Part shown: in pieces, positions 6,942 to 13,611 of the stretch
Numbering within the stretch: the stretch's first letter is position 1
Layout of the letters: each line of letters starts with the position of its first letter
Assembly (NCBI GenBank): GCA_031268615.1
Contig: JAIRWZ010000155.1
Location: forward strand, 1-13,611
Length of the DNA: 13,611 nucleotides
Source of the DNA: Actinomycetes bacterium
GTDB taxonomy: Bacteria > Actinomycetota > Coriobacteriia > WRKU01 > WQUG01
Direction of reading: 5' to 3'
Translations under genes and position numbers: made by a program
The notes under the pieces: generated by a model
The model's input: only the letters and a program-made list of their open reading frames with translations
Databases searched by the model: none
What the model was told of the DNA's origin: nothing

Positions 6942-7826
6942 TTATTCTGTATCTTGATACGGAGGTTCTGGCACGGTCGGTGTCGGGGCGTTCTGGATTC
7001 CCGCTTTCGCGGGAATGACTGGTGGGGTTGCGGGGGTTGCGGAGGCTGCGGGAACGGTTGCGGGGGGTTTTGTTCCGGAGTGCAGGGCTGCGCCACCAAA
7101 GAGGAATGAACGGTAGGTAACGTCCGTCAACCCTTGTTTGCGCATTAGGTCAGCCAACGCGTCTTTTGACAGGAAGGCTTCGGTACTGTCATTCAGCCAC
7201 TTGTATTCTTCCGGGGCGTGGGCGACCAGCGTTCCCATGAGGGGCATGAGGTATTTGAAATAGAGACGAAAGAAAGGTTTGATGAGCGGATGGGTAGGAT
7301 AGGAACTATCCAGACAGAAGAAGCGTCCACCCGGACGCAGAACGCGGGTCATTTCCGCAATAACTTGTCCGTAATCGGGCATATTGCGCAAACCAAAGGA
7401 CACGCAAGCTACGTCAAAGCTATCGTCGAGAAAAGAGAGTGACAGGGCGTTTTCACACGCGATGGTGACGTTTTCAACACCGGCCTCATCAAAGCGCTGT
7501 CGCGCGACGGCCAGCATATTTTCGCTGAAATCAGAAGCGGTGACACGAGCAGCAGGCACGGCTTGGGCAATAGCCAGAGCAATGTCACCCGTGCCACTGG
7601 CCAGGTCCAGAACCGCCTCCGGACGGACTGCGGCAATGGCGCGCACCAGCGCGCGCTTCCAGGCACGGTGACGCCCGAGCGAAATCACGTCATTCATGCG
7701 GTCATAGTCAGTCGATATGGACTGAAAGACCTCGTAGACACGGGCTTGCTTTTGCTCGGGCGTTGCCGTGTGCGCCGTGACGGTTGCGGGAATGGACGCA
7801 CTCACTCCTCTTTTGTCGTTAGGCAA
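6942..7826 (-). CDS. menG: Demethylmenaquinone methyltransferase with atypical tail
   Basis: This enzyme of the UbiE/MenG family would methylate demethylmenaquinone with S-adenosylmethionine, the last step of menaquinone synthesis. The family signature YDRMNDVISLGRHRAW (41-56), the SAM-binding motif VLDLASGTGD (72-81) and a later RVLRPGGRF motif are intact. Family homology ends around residue 253 (GGAALHSGTKP). The last 41 residues are a Pro/Ala/Thr-rich tail encoded by short G/C-rich repeats and a REP palindrome that gives VIPAKAGIQ. The start is TTG at 7826: AGGAG lies six bases upstream, and it overlaps the menA stop by eight bases. Codons 7-12 read through boundary-motif copy 4. A GTG at codon 8 is an alternative start with a ribosome site too close to it. 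The catalytic core looks complete. Confidence 0.9.
   Translation of the reverse strand: MPNDKRGVSASIPATVTAHTATPEQKQARVYEVFQSISTDYDRMNDVISLGRHRAWKRALVRAIAAVRPEAVLDLASGTGDIALAIAQAVPAARVTASDFSENMLAVARQRFDEAGVENVTIACENALSLSFLDDSFDVACVSFGLRNMPDYGQVIAEMTRVLRPGGRFFCLDSSYPTHPLIKPFFRLYFKYLMPLMGTLVAHAPEEYKWLNDSTEAFLSKDALADLMRKQGLTDVTYRSFLFGGAALHSGTKPPATVPAASATPATPPVIPAKAGIQNAPTPTVPEPPYQDTE
6997..7016. repeat. REP palindrome inside the menG 3' end
   Basis: ATTCCCGC (6997-7004) and GCGGGAAT (7009-7016) are perfect inverted arms around TTTC. This is the core of a widely dispersed bacterial extragenic palindrome, often seen in databases as the peptides SFPRKRES or IPAKAGIQ when translated. Both occur here: the menG frame reads VIPAKAGIQ and another minus-strand frame reads SFPRKRES. 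It is normally intergenic, but here it is read as part of menG. Confidence 0.8.
7026..7063. repeat. GGTTGCGG low-complexity repeats
   Basis: GGTTGCGG or GGCTGCGG occurs at 7026, 7035, 7044 and 7056, giving spacings of 9, 9 and 12 bases. All spacings are multiples of three, so the menG frame stays open and yields an Ala/Thr/Pro-rich stretch. The 10-mer CGGTTGCGGG is shared with 7781-7790, beside boundary-motif copy 4 at the other end of menG. Confidence 0.6.
7791..7806 (-). repeat. Gene-boundary motif copy 4, inside the menG start
   Basis: AATGGACGCACTCACT matches the consensus (Y = C). On the minus strand it begins 12 bases after the menA stop codon and is translated as codons 7-12 of menG (Gly-Val-Ser-Ala-Ser-Ile). 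It is the only copy lying in a coding region, and it falls in the part of MenG before family homology begins. Confidence 0.65.
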
Positions 7827-8781
7827 AGTGGGCTCCTAGCAGTATGGACAGCGCGAACAGGTAGTTGATGATGGCGGCTTGCCGGACGATGGCCTGCATG
7901 AGGCGCGGGCGGTTTTCGGGGCCGTAGGGACCGGTTGCCAGCAGGCGGATGTTGCCGTAGGACAGCGCGGCGGCGACAAGGACGACCGGCGTCCCGAAGC
8001 GCCACCGTGCCAGACACAGCGCGAAGGCGATGGCCAGAGCAACGACGTTGCCCGTGGCGATGAGGCTGGCGCTGCGCGACTCGCCCAGGTAGATGGGCAG
8101 GGTGCGCCGACCCGCTTCGATGTCGCGCGCGATGTCATTGGTGTTGTTGGTCTGCATAATCAGCGCGATGGTGATGAAGGGCACCAGTGTGGCGACAGCC
8201 GCAATGAACGGAAGCCGTCCGGTCAGGGCCAGCACCGTGGCAGCCGTGATAGCGATACCCATGACCGTACCGGACACGACTTCGCCCAGGGGCAGAGTCG
8301 ATATGGGCGCAGGCCCGGCTGAATAGGTCAGAACGGCTGCCAGGCCCAGCAGCCCCAGCAACAAGGTGGGGATGGGCGCGTTGGACAGCGCAGTCACGGT
8401 CAGGCCACAGACCAGCGCGATGAAGAGGCAGGTTATCGCCAGATTGCGCGCTGAACGCGGATTCAGGCGGTGATAAATCAGCGCCTGGTCGGTGACATCC
8501 ACGACGTTGTCAGCCGTGTCGGTGCCCGCCTGGAAATCGACATAATCGTTCAGGGTATTGACCGCGGACTGCGCAGCACAGGCCGTCACCAGCATGAGCA
8601 GCACGACCGCAATCGCACGCGGACTGGCCAGCAGGGTCAGCGGCGTCCAGGCGCCCGTCCCGATGGCCAGCGCCGTCCCGATGACAACTGGCGCGATGGC
8701 AGCCACCCAAGTCTGGGGCGCCATCAGCTGCACGGCGGCGGTCAGGGTCAGGCGGTTGTATGTGGGCTCTTGTGTGGTCAC
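7819..8781 (-). CDS. menA: 1,4-dihydroxy-2-naphthoate prenyltransferase (MenA)
   Basis: This 320-residue integral-membrane protein of the UbiA superfamily would attach the polyprenyl chain to dihydroxynaphthoate, the membrane-committing step of menaquinone synthesis. The first Asp-rich motif is N78-D-Y-V-D82 with a following G86; the second is NNTNDIARDIEAGRRTLP at about residues 210-228. Both bind the diphosphate through Mg2+ in this family. Eight or nine hydrophobic helices are visible, and the length fits MenA. The start is GTG at 8781; an in-frame stop lies just upstream and no ribosome site precedes it. A -10-like TACAAT ends 7 bases before the GTG, so the message may be leaderless. It overlaps menG by eight bases, and together they supply the quinone that the hydrogenase would reduce. 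Confidence 0.9.
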   Translation of the reverse strand: MTTQEPTYNRLTLTAAVQLMAPQTWVAAIAPVVIGTALAIGTGAWTPLTLLASPRAIAVVLLMLVTACAAQSAVNTLNDYVDFQAGTDTADNVVDVTDQALIYHRLNPRSARNLAITCLFIALVCGLTVTALSNAPIPTLLLGLLGLAAVLTYSAGPAPISTLPLGEVVSGTVMGIAITAATVLALTGRLPFIAAVATLVPFITIALIMQTNNTNDIARDIEAGRRTLPIYLGESRSASLIATGNVVALAIAFALCLARWRFGTPVVLVAAALSYGNIRLLATGPYGPENRPRLMQAIVRQAAIINYLFALSILLGAHFA

Positions 8782-8788
8782 GCAAAGT

Positions 8789-8794
8789 ATTGTA
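8789..8794 (-). promoter_or_regulatory. menA: Possible -10 element for a leaderless menA transcript
   Basis: TACAAT on the minus strand (8794-8789) is one base from the -10 consensus and ends 7 bases before the GTG start codon at 8781-8779. Transcription would then begin at or within a base or two of the GTG. No good -35 lies 16-18 bases upstream, where CAGGAG and part of motif copy 5 are found. Confidence 0.45.
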
Positions 8795-8798
8795 CCCG

Positions 8799-8813
8799 AT
8801 GGACGTACTCACT
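8799..8813 (-). repeat. Gene-boundary motif copy 5 (left arm of inverted pair)
   Basis: ATGGACGTACTCACT matches the consensus exactly. It lies 18 bases upstream of menA, where the menA -10/-35 spacer would be. It is the left arm of an inverted pair with copy 6, separated by 32 bases, between the divergent menA and bceR genes. Confidence 0.7.
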
Positions 8814-8845
8814 CCTGTTTGTTTTGGATTTCAGCACAGAGAAGC

Positions 8846-8860
8846 AGTGAGTGCGTCCAT
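8846..8860 (+). repeat. Gene-boundary motif copy 6 (right arm of inverted pair)
   Basis: AGTGAGTGCGTCCAT is the inverted counterpart of copy 5; the arms differ at one position, which would be a G-U pair in RNA. It lies 9 bases before the extended -10 of the response-regulator gene, so a bound protein could affect both divergent promoters. Confidence 0.7.
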
Positions 8861-8868
8861 ACCTGGCT

Positions 8869-8877
8869 TGGTATACT
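8869..8877 (+). promoter_or_regulatory. bceR: Extended -10 promoter of the bceRS genes
   Basis: TGGTATACT fits the extended -10 pattern TGnTATAAT with one mismatch. No clear -35 lies 17 bases upstream, which is usual for extended -10 promoters. Transcription would begin near 8884, leaving a G-rich leader of about 60 bases before the ATG at 8945. Confidence 0.5.
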
Positions 8878-8944
8878 GGAGGGGGAGATATAGGGGCACA
8901 GGTGTAGAGAGCGGGGCCGCCCACCCCAGGTGAGGGAGGTTATC

Positions 8945-9613
8945 ATGTCGTATCACGTGCTGATTGTTGAGGATGACCCGCTCATTGCGCGTGAACTGGG
9001 AGAATTGCTTGAACGTTACGGGTATGAAGTTTCACTGCTCACCGATTTCAAACAGGTGGTTGCTGATGTCCTGTCCGCCCGGGCACACCTCGTTTTGCTC
9101 GATTTGAACCTTCCTTTTTTTGACGGGTACCATATTTGTCGCGAGCTGCGCAAGCAGTCAGATATTCCCCTCATAGTGGTCACGAGTCGCGATACGGAAT
9201 TTGACGAGCTGATGAGCCTGAATTTGGGCGCTGACCAATTCATCACTAAGCCTTATAACACGCAGATTCTGCTCGCGAAAATATCGGCGCTGCTTAGTCG
9301 CAGCTACGAGGGCGGGCGAGACCCGGTGTTGCGCTTCAAAGATTTGGTGCTTGACCTGGCAGAAAGCCGTCTGGAATATCGGGGGCAAAGCGTTGAGCTT
9401 TCCAAAAATGAACTCGGCATTTTGCGGGCGTTGATTCAGCAGCAAGGCGGTATTGTATCGCGCGCTGACCTGATGTATGCGCTGTGGGATTCAGATTCGT
9501 TCATTGACGATAACACCTTGACGGTTAACATCAACAGGCTGCGCAGGAAGCTGGCATCCCTCGGTGCAGAAGAGGTGCTGCGAACGCGGCGCGGTCAGGG
9601 CTATTCGCTATGA
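8945..9613 (+). CDS. bceR: OmpR-family response regulator, BceR type
   Basis: This 222-residue cytoplasmic regulator should be phosphorylated by the adjacent kinase and activate the transporter genes. The receiver domain (about 1-118) has the acidic pair D10-D11, phosphoacceptor D53 in LLDLNLP, T80 and K102 in TKPY. A winged-helix DNA-binding domain of the PhoB/OmpR type fills residues 125-222 and ends with the RTRRGQGYSL wing. The ATG at 8945 is chosen because GGGAGG lies five bases upstream; an earlier in-frame GTG at 8930 falls before that ribosome site. It overlaps the kinase gene by four bases (ATGA). The Bce label rests on the neighbouring kinase and transporter types. Confidence 0.92.
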   Translation: MSYHVLIVEDDPLIARELGELLERYGYEVSLLTDFKQVVADVLSARAHLVLLDLNLPFFDGYHICRELRKQSDIPLIVVTSRDTEFDELMSLNLGADQFITKPYNTQILLAKISALLSRSYEGGRDPVLRFKDLVLDLAESRLEYRGQSVELSKNELGILRALIQQQGGIVSRADLMYALWDSDSFIDDNTLTVNINRLRRKLASLGAEEVLRTRRGQGYSL

Positions 9614-10629
9614 ATGTCACGGTGAATGTGAGGACCTATCTGCGCCAGCGTCTGCCGTTTTTTGTAATCATGGTGGCAGTATCGCTGACTGCCGCGGTCC
9701 TGTTGTATCTGGTTTCTGACAGCGCCTACCTCGCCTGGAGCATATCCGCGCTGCTCTTTTGCGGTTCTTGTCTGGCGCTGGTTCCTGAATATTTCTCGCG
9801 GTATCGCTATTATCAGGATTTAGCCGACGCCCTTGACGGTCTGGATAGGAAGCGTTTGCTTGCTGAAGTCATAGAACGTCCCTCGTTTTTCGAAGGCCAG
9901 CTGCTGCATGATACCGTCCGTGCGGTCGGGAAATCCTGTAACGACGAGGTGAGCGCCTACAGTCAGAATGCCCTGGAGTATAGGGAATATCTTGAAATGT
10001 GGGTGCATGAGATAAAGACGCCAATTGCCGGGGCAAAGCTCGCTGCTGAAAACACCGGCAATGAGCGCGCGGTCGAAGAGCTTGAAAAAATTGAGCGTCT
10101 GGTGCAGCAGGTACTGTTCTGCGCACGCAGCAACAGCGTTGACAAAGATTACGTTATCAGGCGCTGCGAACTCGCTGCGCTCATCAGCGATTTTTTGCGG
10201 ACCAACGCCCGCTACCTGATAGCCCATAACATTCGTATTGAGACACGCGACCTTAACTATTCGGTTTCTGCTGACAGCAAGTGGTTGTTCTTCATCCTGT
10301 GGCAGCTGGTCAATAATGCCGTAAAATACGGCACGGATTCGCTCAGTTTTCATGCACGCACGCAGGACAACAACCGCTCCTTGTGTATCGCTGACACTGG
10401 TATTGGCATTCCCCTGTCGGACCAAGGGCGTATCTTCGACAAGGGTTTTACCGGAGAAAACGGGCGCAGATTTGGAGCTTCAACCGGCCTGGGGCTGTAT
10501 CTCTGCCGCAAGCTCTGCCGCGAAATGGGTTTGGATATACGGCTTGCCTCTTCAACCGAGAGGGGAAGTTGCTTTGAGATAGTATTTCCCGGAAGCGACC
10601 CCGAAGAGTCCCCTTCCTTTGAAATCTGA
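9610..10629 (+). CDS. bceS: Intramembrane-sensing histidine kinase, BceS type
   Basis: This 339-residue membrane kinase has two transmembrane helices (about 16-35 and 40-58) joined by only a few residues, so it has almost no outside domain. Such kinases are known to sense peptide antibiotics through a partner BceAB transporter and not directly. The phosphoacceptor is H133 in the MWVHEIKTP H-box. The ATPase domain has the N-box QLVNNAVKYG (232-241), the G1 motif DTGIGIP (262-268) and the G2 motif STGLGLYL (291-298), so it looks catalytically complete. The start codon overlaps the regulator stop by four bases. A 125-base gap containing a regulator-type dyad separates it from the transporter genes. 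Confidence 0.92.
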   Translation: MNVTVNVRTYLRQRLPFFVIMVAVSLTAAVLLYLVSDSAYLAWSISALLFCGSCLALVPEYFSRYRYYQDLADALDGLDRKRLLAEVIERPSFFEGQLLHDTVRAVGKSCNDEVSAYSQNALEYREYLEMWVHEIKTPIAGAKLAAENTGNERAVEELEKIERLVQQVLFCARSNSVDKDYVIRRCELAALISDFLRTNARYLIAHNIRIETRDLNYSVSADSKWLFFILWQLVNNAVKYGTDSLSFHARTQDNNRSLCIADTGIGIPLSDQGRIFDKGFTGENGRRFGASTGLGLYLCRKLCREMGLDIRLASSTERGSCFEIVFPGSDPEESPSFEI

Positions 10630-10643
10630 CGGAGCGACAGCCG

Positions 10644-10669
10644 CTAACCTTACCAATTTGTAAGCTAAG
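10644..10669 (+). promoter_or_regulatory. BceR-type operator upstream of bceAB
   Basis: CTAACCTTAC (10644-10653) and GTAAGCTAAG (10660-10669) form a dyad with 8 of 10 matching positions around a 6-base centre. The inner part, TTACC-AATT-TGTAA (10650-10663), fits the binding pattern TnACA-N4-TGTAA known for BceR-like regulators of Bacillota with one mismatch. It sits 86 bases before the bceA ATG, in the gap after the kinase gene, where the regulator would drive the transporter. A weak -10-like CATACT lies at about 10708-10713. Confidence 0.68.
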
Positions 10670-10754
10670 TGCAAGGTTTTTCGCTGGCAGCTGTGCCGTC
10701 ACTTCTCCATACTGAACTTTCGGAACCATCATCATCCGGAAAGAAAGGCAGACT

Positions 10755-11522
10755 ATGTCAGCTATTTTAGAAGTGCAGCAAATCGAAAAGTATTATGGCC
10801 GCAAGGGAAATCTGACGCATGCTCTAGGCGGTATCAGTTTTGAGATTTTCCCGGGCGAATTCGTTGGTGTTATGGGACCTTCGGGCAGCGGAAAGACGAC
10901 ACTTTTGAATTGTATCTCGACTATCGACACGGTCAGCGCCGGACAGATACTTATCGGGAACAAAAACATTACGACCCTCAAAGAGCAAGCGCTTGCCCGC
11001 TTTCGACGCGAAGAGCTTGGTTTCATTTTTCAGGATTTTAATCTGCTCGACACCTTGACCGTTTATGAAAACATTGCCCTCGCGTTAACTATACTTTCCA
11101 CGCCAACCGAAAGTATTGACGGACAAATCCAGAAAGTTGCCCAGAGCTTGGGCATTAGCGACATTCTTCACAAATACCCTTATCAAATTTCCGGCGGCCA
11201 GAAGCAGCGCGTAGCCAGCGCTCGCGCCATCATTACCAAACCTTCGCTTATTCTGGCGGATGAACCTACCGGGTCACTGGATTCGAAATCGGCAAGCGCC
11301 TTGCTCAAAAGTTTTCAAAGTCTGGTGCGGGAACAACAGGCCACCATTCTGATGGTCACCCACGATGCCTTTTCTGCAAGCCACTGTGACCGAATCCTCT
11401 TTATCCGCGATGGCGCCTTGTTCCATCAGCTGGCCCGCGGAACAGAACAGCGCAAGAATTTCTTTGACAAAATTATCGAAGTCGTCAGCTTGCTGGGAGG
11501 TGCCGACAGTGAACTTGTTTAA
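10755..11522 (+). CDS. bceA: Peptide-antibiotic ABC transporter ATPase, BceA type
   Basis: This 255-residue nucleotide-binding subunit of the MacB/LolD-related family would energise the BceB permease. Walker A is GPSGSGKT (41-48), the Q-loop is Q93 in FIFQDFNLL, the signature is ISGGQ (145-149), Walker B ends in D169-E170, the D-loop is GSLD and the switch histidine is H203. DEPTGSLD is typical of this family. The C-terminal segment after the H-loop, with a Phe-Phe pair and a short helix, matches the tail usual in BceA proteins. An AAGAAAGG ribosome site precedes the ATG. The gene overlaps bceB by 14 bases. The substrate (bacitracin-like peptides, lantibiotics or others) cannot be read from this subunit. 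Confidence 0.93.
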   Translation: MSAILEVQQIEKYYGRKGNLTHALGGISFEIFPGEFVGVMGPSGSGKTTLLNCISTIDTVSAGQILIGNKNITTLKEQALARFRREELGFIFQDFNLLDTLTVYENIALALTILSTPTESIDGQIQKVAQSLGISDILHKYPYQISGGQKQRVASARAIITKPSLILADEPTGSLDSKSASALLKSFQSLVREQQATILMVTHDAFSASHCDRILFIRDGALFHQLARGTEQRKNFFDKIIEVVSLLGGADSELV

Positions 11523-13524
11523 GATTGCGCTGCGCAATGTCAAGAAAAGTATGAGTGACTATGCCATCTACTTCCTGACCTTGACCTTTGGTATCTGCAT
11601 TTTTTATGTATTTAACTCGCTTGACGCGCAACGCGAGGTCATGGGGCTTAGCTCCCAGCAAATGCAGGCGCTGAAGTATATCAACCAAATTATGGGCACC
11701 TTATCAGTCTTTGTTTCTGCCATTTTGGGGTTTTTAATCATCTACGCAAATCGTTTCCTCATTAAGCGCCGCAAACGCGAATTTGGTATCTACCTGACCC
11801 TCGGCATGCAGAAAAAGACTATCTCGGGTATCCTCATCGCTGAAACTCTCCAGATTGGTCTGGCCTCACTGCTTTGTGGGTTCGCGCTGGGGATATTCTT
11901 GTCGCAGCTCATGGCAACCTTGACCGCGAAACTGTTGGGCGCACAATTTCCGGACTTCCATTTCATCCTGTCAACAGGCGCACTGGTCAAAACCTGCCTG
12001 TATTTCGGCCTGGCTTTTCTGTCAACCCTGCTGTTTAACGTAGTGGCAATTCACAAACAGAAACTGATAGACCTCATCTATGCCGACCGGAAAAATGAGT
12101 GGAACAAAATGCCCAGGCAAGGGCTTTCCGTCACGCTCTTTCTTTTCTCCGTGCTTCTTCTGATTTTTTCCTATCTTGGAATACAAAACATACTACCCTT
12201 GGGTCCGAATGCTCTCGGTACGGCAACAATGCTGTGCGTAGCCGGAACTTTTCTGTTTTTCTTTTCGCTTTCAGGTTTTTTCTTAAGACTGGTTCAGCAA
12301 AACAAGCGAATCTATTTCAAACATCTGAACCTATTTGTCTTGCGCCAAATTAGCAGCAAAATAAACACGACGTATGTGTCAATAACGATGGTTTGTCTTA
12401 TGCTCGCCATTTCTATCAGTACCTTCTCTGCCGGGATGGGAATATCCGGTGGTATCACCGAGAGTCTGAACAGTGCCGCTCCTTTCGACGCTAGTCTAAG
12501 CGTGTCGGTGCCGACCGACGCACCGACTTGGATACCCGCCGAATATCCGGGAATCAACATAGTATCCAGGCTTGAGAAAAAAGGAGTAGATTTACACCAG
12601 TTCGCGCGCGAGTTCCACGCAATACGCTACTACGGATTGCCGGATACCCTCAAGCTGAAAATCAAAGGTAGCGATACAATCCCCCTGTTCGTCAAACTTT
12701 CTGACTATAACACCGCGCTGGCAATGCAGAAAATTGCCCCTCTGAAACTTGACGCGCATGAATTCGCTCTGAACGCAAACGTGGGTGGCAAACTTTGGCA
12801 GAAAACCTTGACGGAATACGCCGGAACTGTCCAGGCTCAAATCAAGCTGAACAAAACCCTGTTGCACACCAAACCCGAACTGGTGCGCGCTCACACGCTT
12901 GCGGTCTCGACAGGGTTTGCCAAAAAACTCATCGTTGTTGTGCCGGACAAACTCATCGCAAAACATACTCCGGCGCTTGAAGATGTGCTGATTATCAACT
13001 ACCTTGACGAAAGCCCCCGCTATGAAAAGGCCTGTGTGGACGCACTCGCTCATCTGAATTTCGACAGCGGCAAAATGAAGAGCATGGATGTCCTCACGAC
13101 CCGAACCCAGCTGCGGGAGAGAAGCAACACGACCACCGCGACGCTGGCGTATCTGACGATTTACCTGGGCATTGTGTTTCTGATTACCGCGGCTGCTGTT
13201 CTGGCGATATCGCAGCTTTCTGAAACGAGCGACGCGATTGTGCGCTATCGGCTGCTGCGCAAAATCGGTACCGACGACCGGATGATACGCCAGGCATTGT
13301 TTCGCCAGATTCTCATCATGTTCGCGGTGCCGCTGCTTCTGGCCTTGGTTCATGCGATGGTGGCGTTGTCGGTCGCCAGCCGCATGGCACAGCTTCTGGC
13401 GCGCATTGCCATCTGGCAGAGCGCTTTGGTGACGGGAGGCGTGATTGTGGTGGTCTACGGGGGCTATTTCCTGGCAACCTATATCGGCAGCAAAAACATC
13501 CTGCGCAAGAGCATGAGCGGCTAG
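11509..13524 (+). CDS. bceB: Peptide-antibiotic ABC transporter permease, BceB type
   Basis: This 671-residue FtsX-family permease should remove peptide antibiotics from their membrane targets and signal to the partner kinase. About ten transmembrane segments are visible: seven in the first half, then a large external domain of about 200 residues (roughly 325-535), then three near the C-terminus. This arrangement, with the domain between helices 7 and 8, defines BceB proteins and is where ligand specificity is thought to lie. The start is GTG at 11509: GGGAGG lies 8 bases upstream and homology begins at [13 protein letters not shown]. The frame is open further upstream only because it overlaps bceA in another frame. 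It is complete; no further gene follows in the window. Confidence 0.92.
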   Translation: MNLFKIALRNVKKSMSDYAIYFLTLTFGICIFYVFNSLDAQREVMGLSSQQMQALKYINQIMGTLSVFVSAILGFLIIYANRFLIKRRKREFGIYLTLGMQKKTISGILIAETLQIGLASLLCGFALGIFLSQLMATLTAKLLGAQFPDFHFILSTGALVKTCLYFGLAFLSTLLFNVVAIHKQKLIDLIYADRKNEWNKMPRQGLSVTLFLFSVLLLIFSYLGIQNILPLGPNALGTATMLCVAGTFLFFFSLSGFFLRLVQQNKRIYFKHLNLFVLRQISSKINTTYVSITMVCLMLAISISTFSAGMGISGGITESLNSAAPFDASLSVSVPTDAPTWIPAEYPGINIVSRLEKKGVDLHQFAREFHAIRYYGLPDTLKLKIKGSDTIPLFVKLSDYNTALAMQKIAPLKLDAHEFALNANVGGKLWQKTLTEYAGTVQAQIKLNKTLLHTKPELVRAHTLAVSTGFAKKLIVVVPDKLIAKHTPALEDVLIINYLDESPRYEKACVDALAHLNFDSGKMKSMDVLTTRTQLRERSNTTTATLAYLTIYLGIVFLITAAAVLAISQLSETSDAIVRYRLLRKIGTDDRMIRQALFRQILIMFAVPLLLALVHAMVALSVASRMAQLLARIAIWQSALVTGGVIVVVYGGYFLATYIGSKNILRKSMSG

Positions 13525-13562
13525 GGGGGTTCCACATAATCACTAGTCGCCAAGAATCGACA

Positions 13563-13604
13563 CTGACACCTTGCCGGACGCTATCTGGTGCCGGTAATGT
13601 CAGG
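13563..13604 (+). terminator. Hairpin downstream of bceB, possible terminator
   Basis: CTGACA (13563-13568) and TGTCAG (13599-13604) are inverted, with inner CCGG copies at 13574-13577 and 13591-13594 that can also pair, leaving small internal loops. It lies 38 bases after the bceB stop codon. No U run is seen before the window ends, so it may be a terminator or another extragenic palindrome. Confidence 0.35.
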
Positions 13605-13611
13605 GGGTAGG

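Noticed and set aside
6923..7099. N-terminal extension of the ABC ATPase frame, including SFPRKRES
   Set aside because: It is the REP and Pro-coding repeats read in another frame inside menG; ATPase homology starts at 6922.
10719..10745. Hairpin before bceA as a translational switch
   Set aside because: CTTTCGG and CCGGAAAG pair only with a bulged base, and the stem only touches the edge of the ribosome site.
12592..13353. Long minus-strand frame opposite bceB
   Set aside because: It lies antisense to a complete BceB permease, is rich in Arg/Gln/His as shadows usually are, and shows no domain.

Overview
This 13.6 kb window is compact bacterial chromosome with two halves. From base 1 to about 8.8 kb every gene is on the minus strand; from 8.9 kb to the end every gene is on the plus strand. 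Menaquinone enzymes, a Tat-exported quinone-linked [NiFe] hydrogenase, GTG and TTG starts, and a probably leaderless mRNA suggest an anaerobic or facultative menaquinone-respiring bacterium. A Coriobacteriia-like actinobacterium is my best guess, at low confidence. No rRNA, tRNA, CRISPR array, transposase or integrase gene is visible.

Layout in coordinate order: a REP-like hairpin and a strong bidirectional terminator (1-188); a three-gene hydrogenase operon, transcribed small subunit, large subunit, cytochrome b (3747 down to 189); a solitary AAA/DUF4143 ATPase gene (5243 to 3945) with a near-consensus promoter embedded in four 23-bp tandem repeats; and a tightly packed minus-strand operon menA, menG, ABC ATPase, ABC permease (8781 to 5439). 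A divergent intergenic region then leads to a plus-strand BceRS-BceAB-type peptide-antibiotic sensing and detoxification module (8945 to 13524), whose transporter genes are preceded by a BceR-like operator dyad.

How the genes work together: MenA and MenG make menaquinone, and the hydrogenase with its cytochrome b would pass electrons from H2 into that pool. The ABC ATPase and permease resemble the nitrate/sulfonate/thiamine-precursor importer class, but no binding protein is present. In the Bce module, the kinase has almost no extracytoplasmic domain and probably senses through the transporter, whose expression the response regulator would control.

Most unusual points: (1) a 15-16 bp motif, consensus ATGGACGYACTCACT, present six times and only at gene boundaries, dividing the left part of the window into transcription units; (2) the tandem-repeat promoter of the AAA gene; (3) a MenG whose C-terminal tail is encoded by a REP palindrome plus low-complexity repeats, and whose N-terminus reads through one motif copy; (4) hydrogenase cofactor-ligand changes: a fourth Cys at the medial cluster, and Asn for the usual His in the L1 motif.
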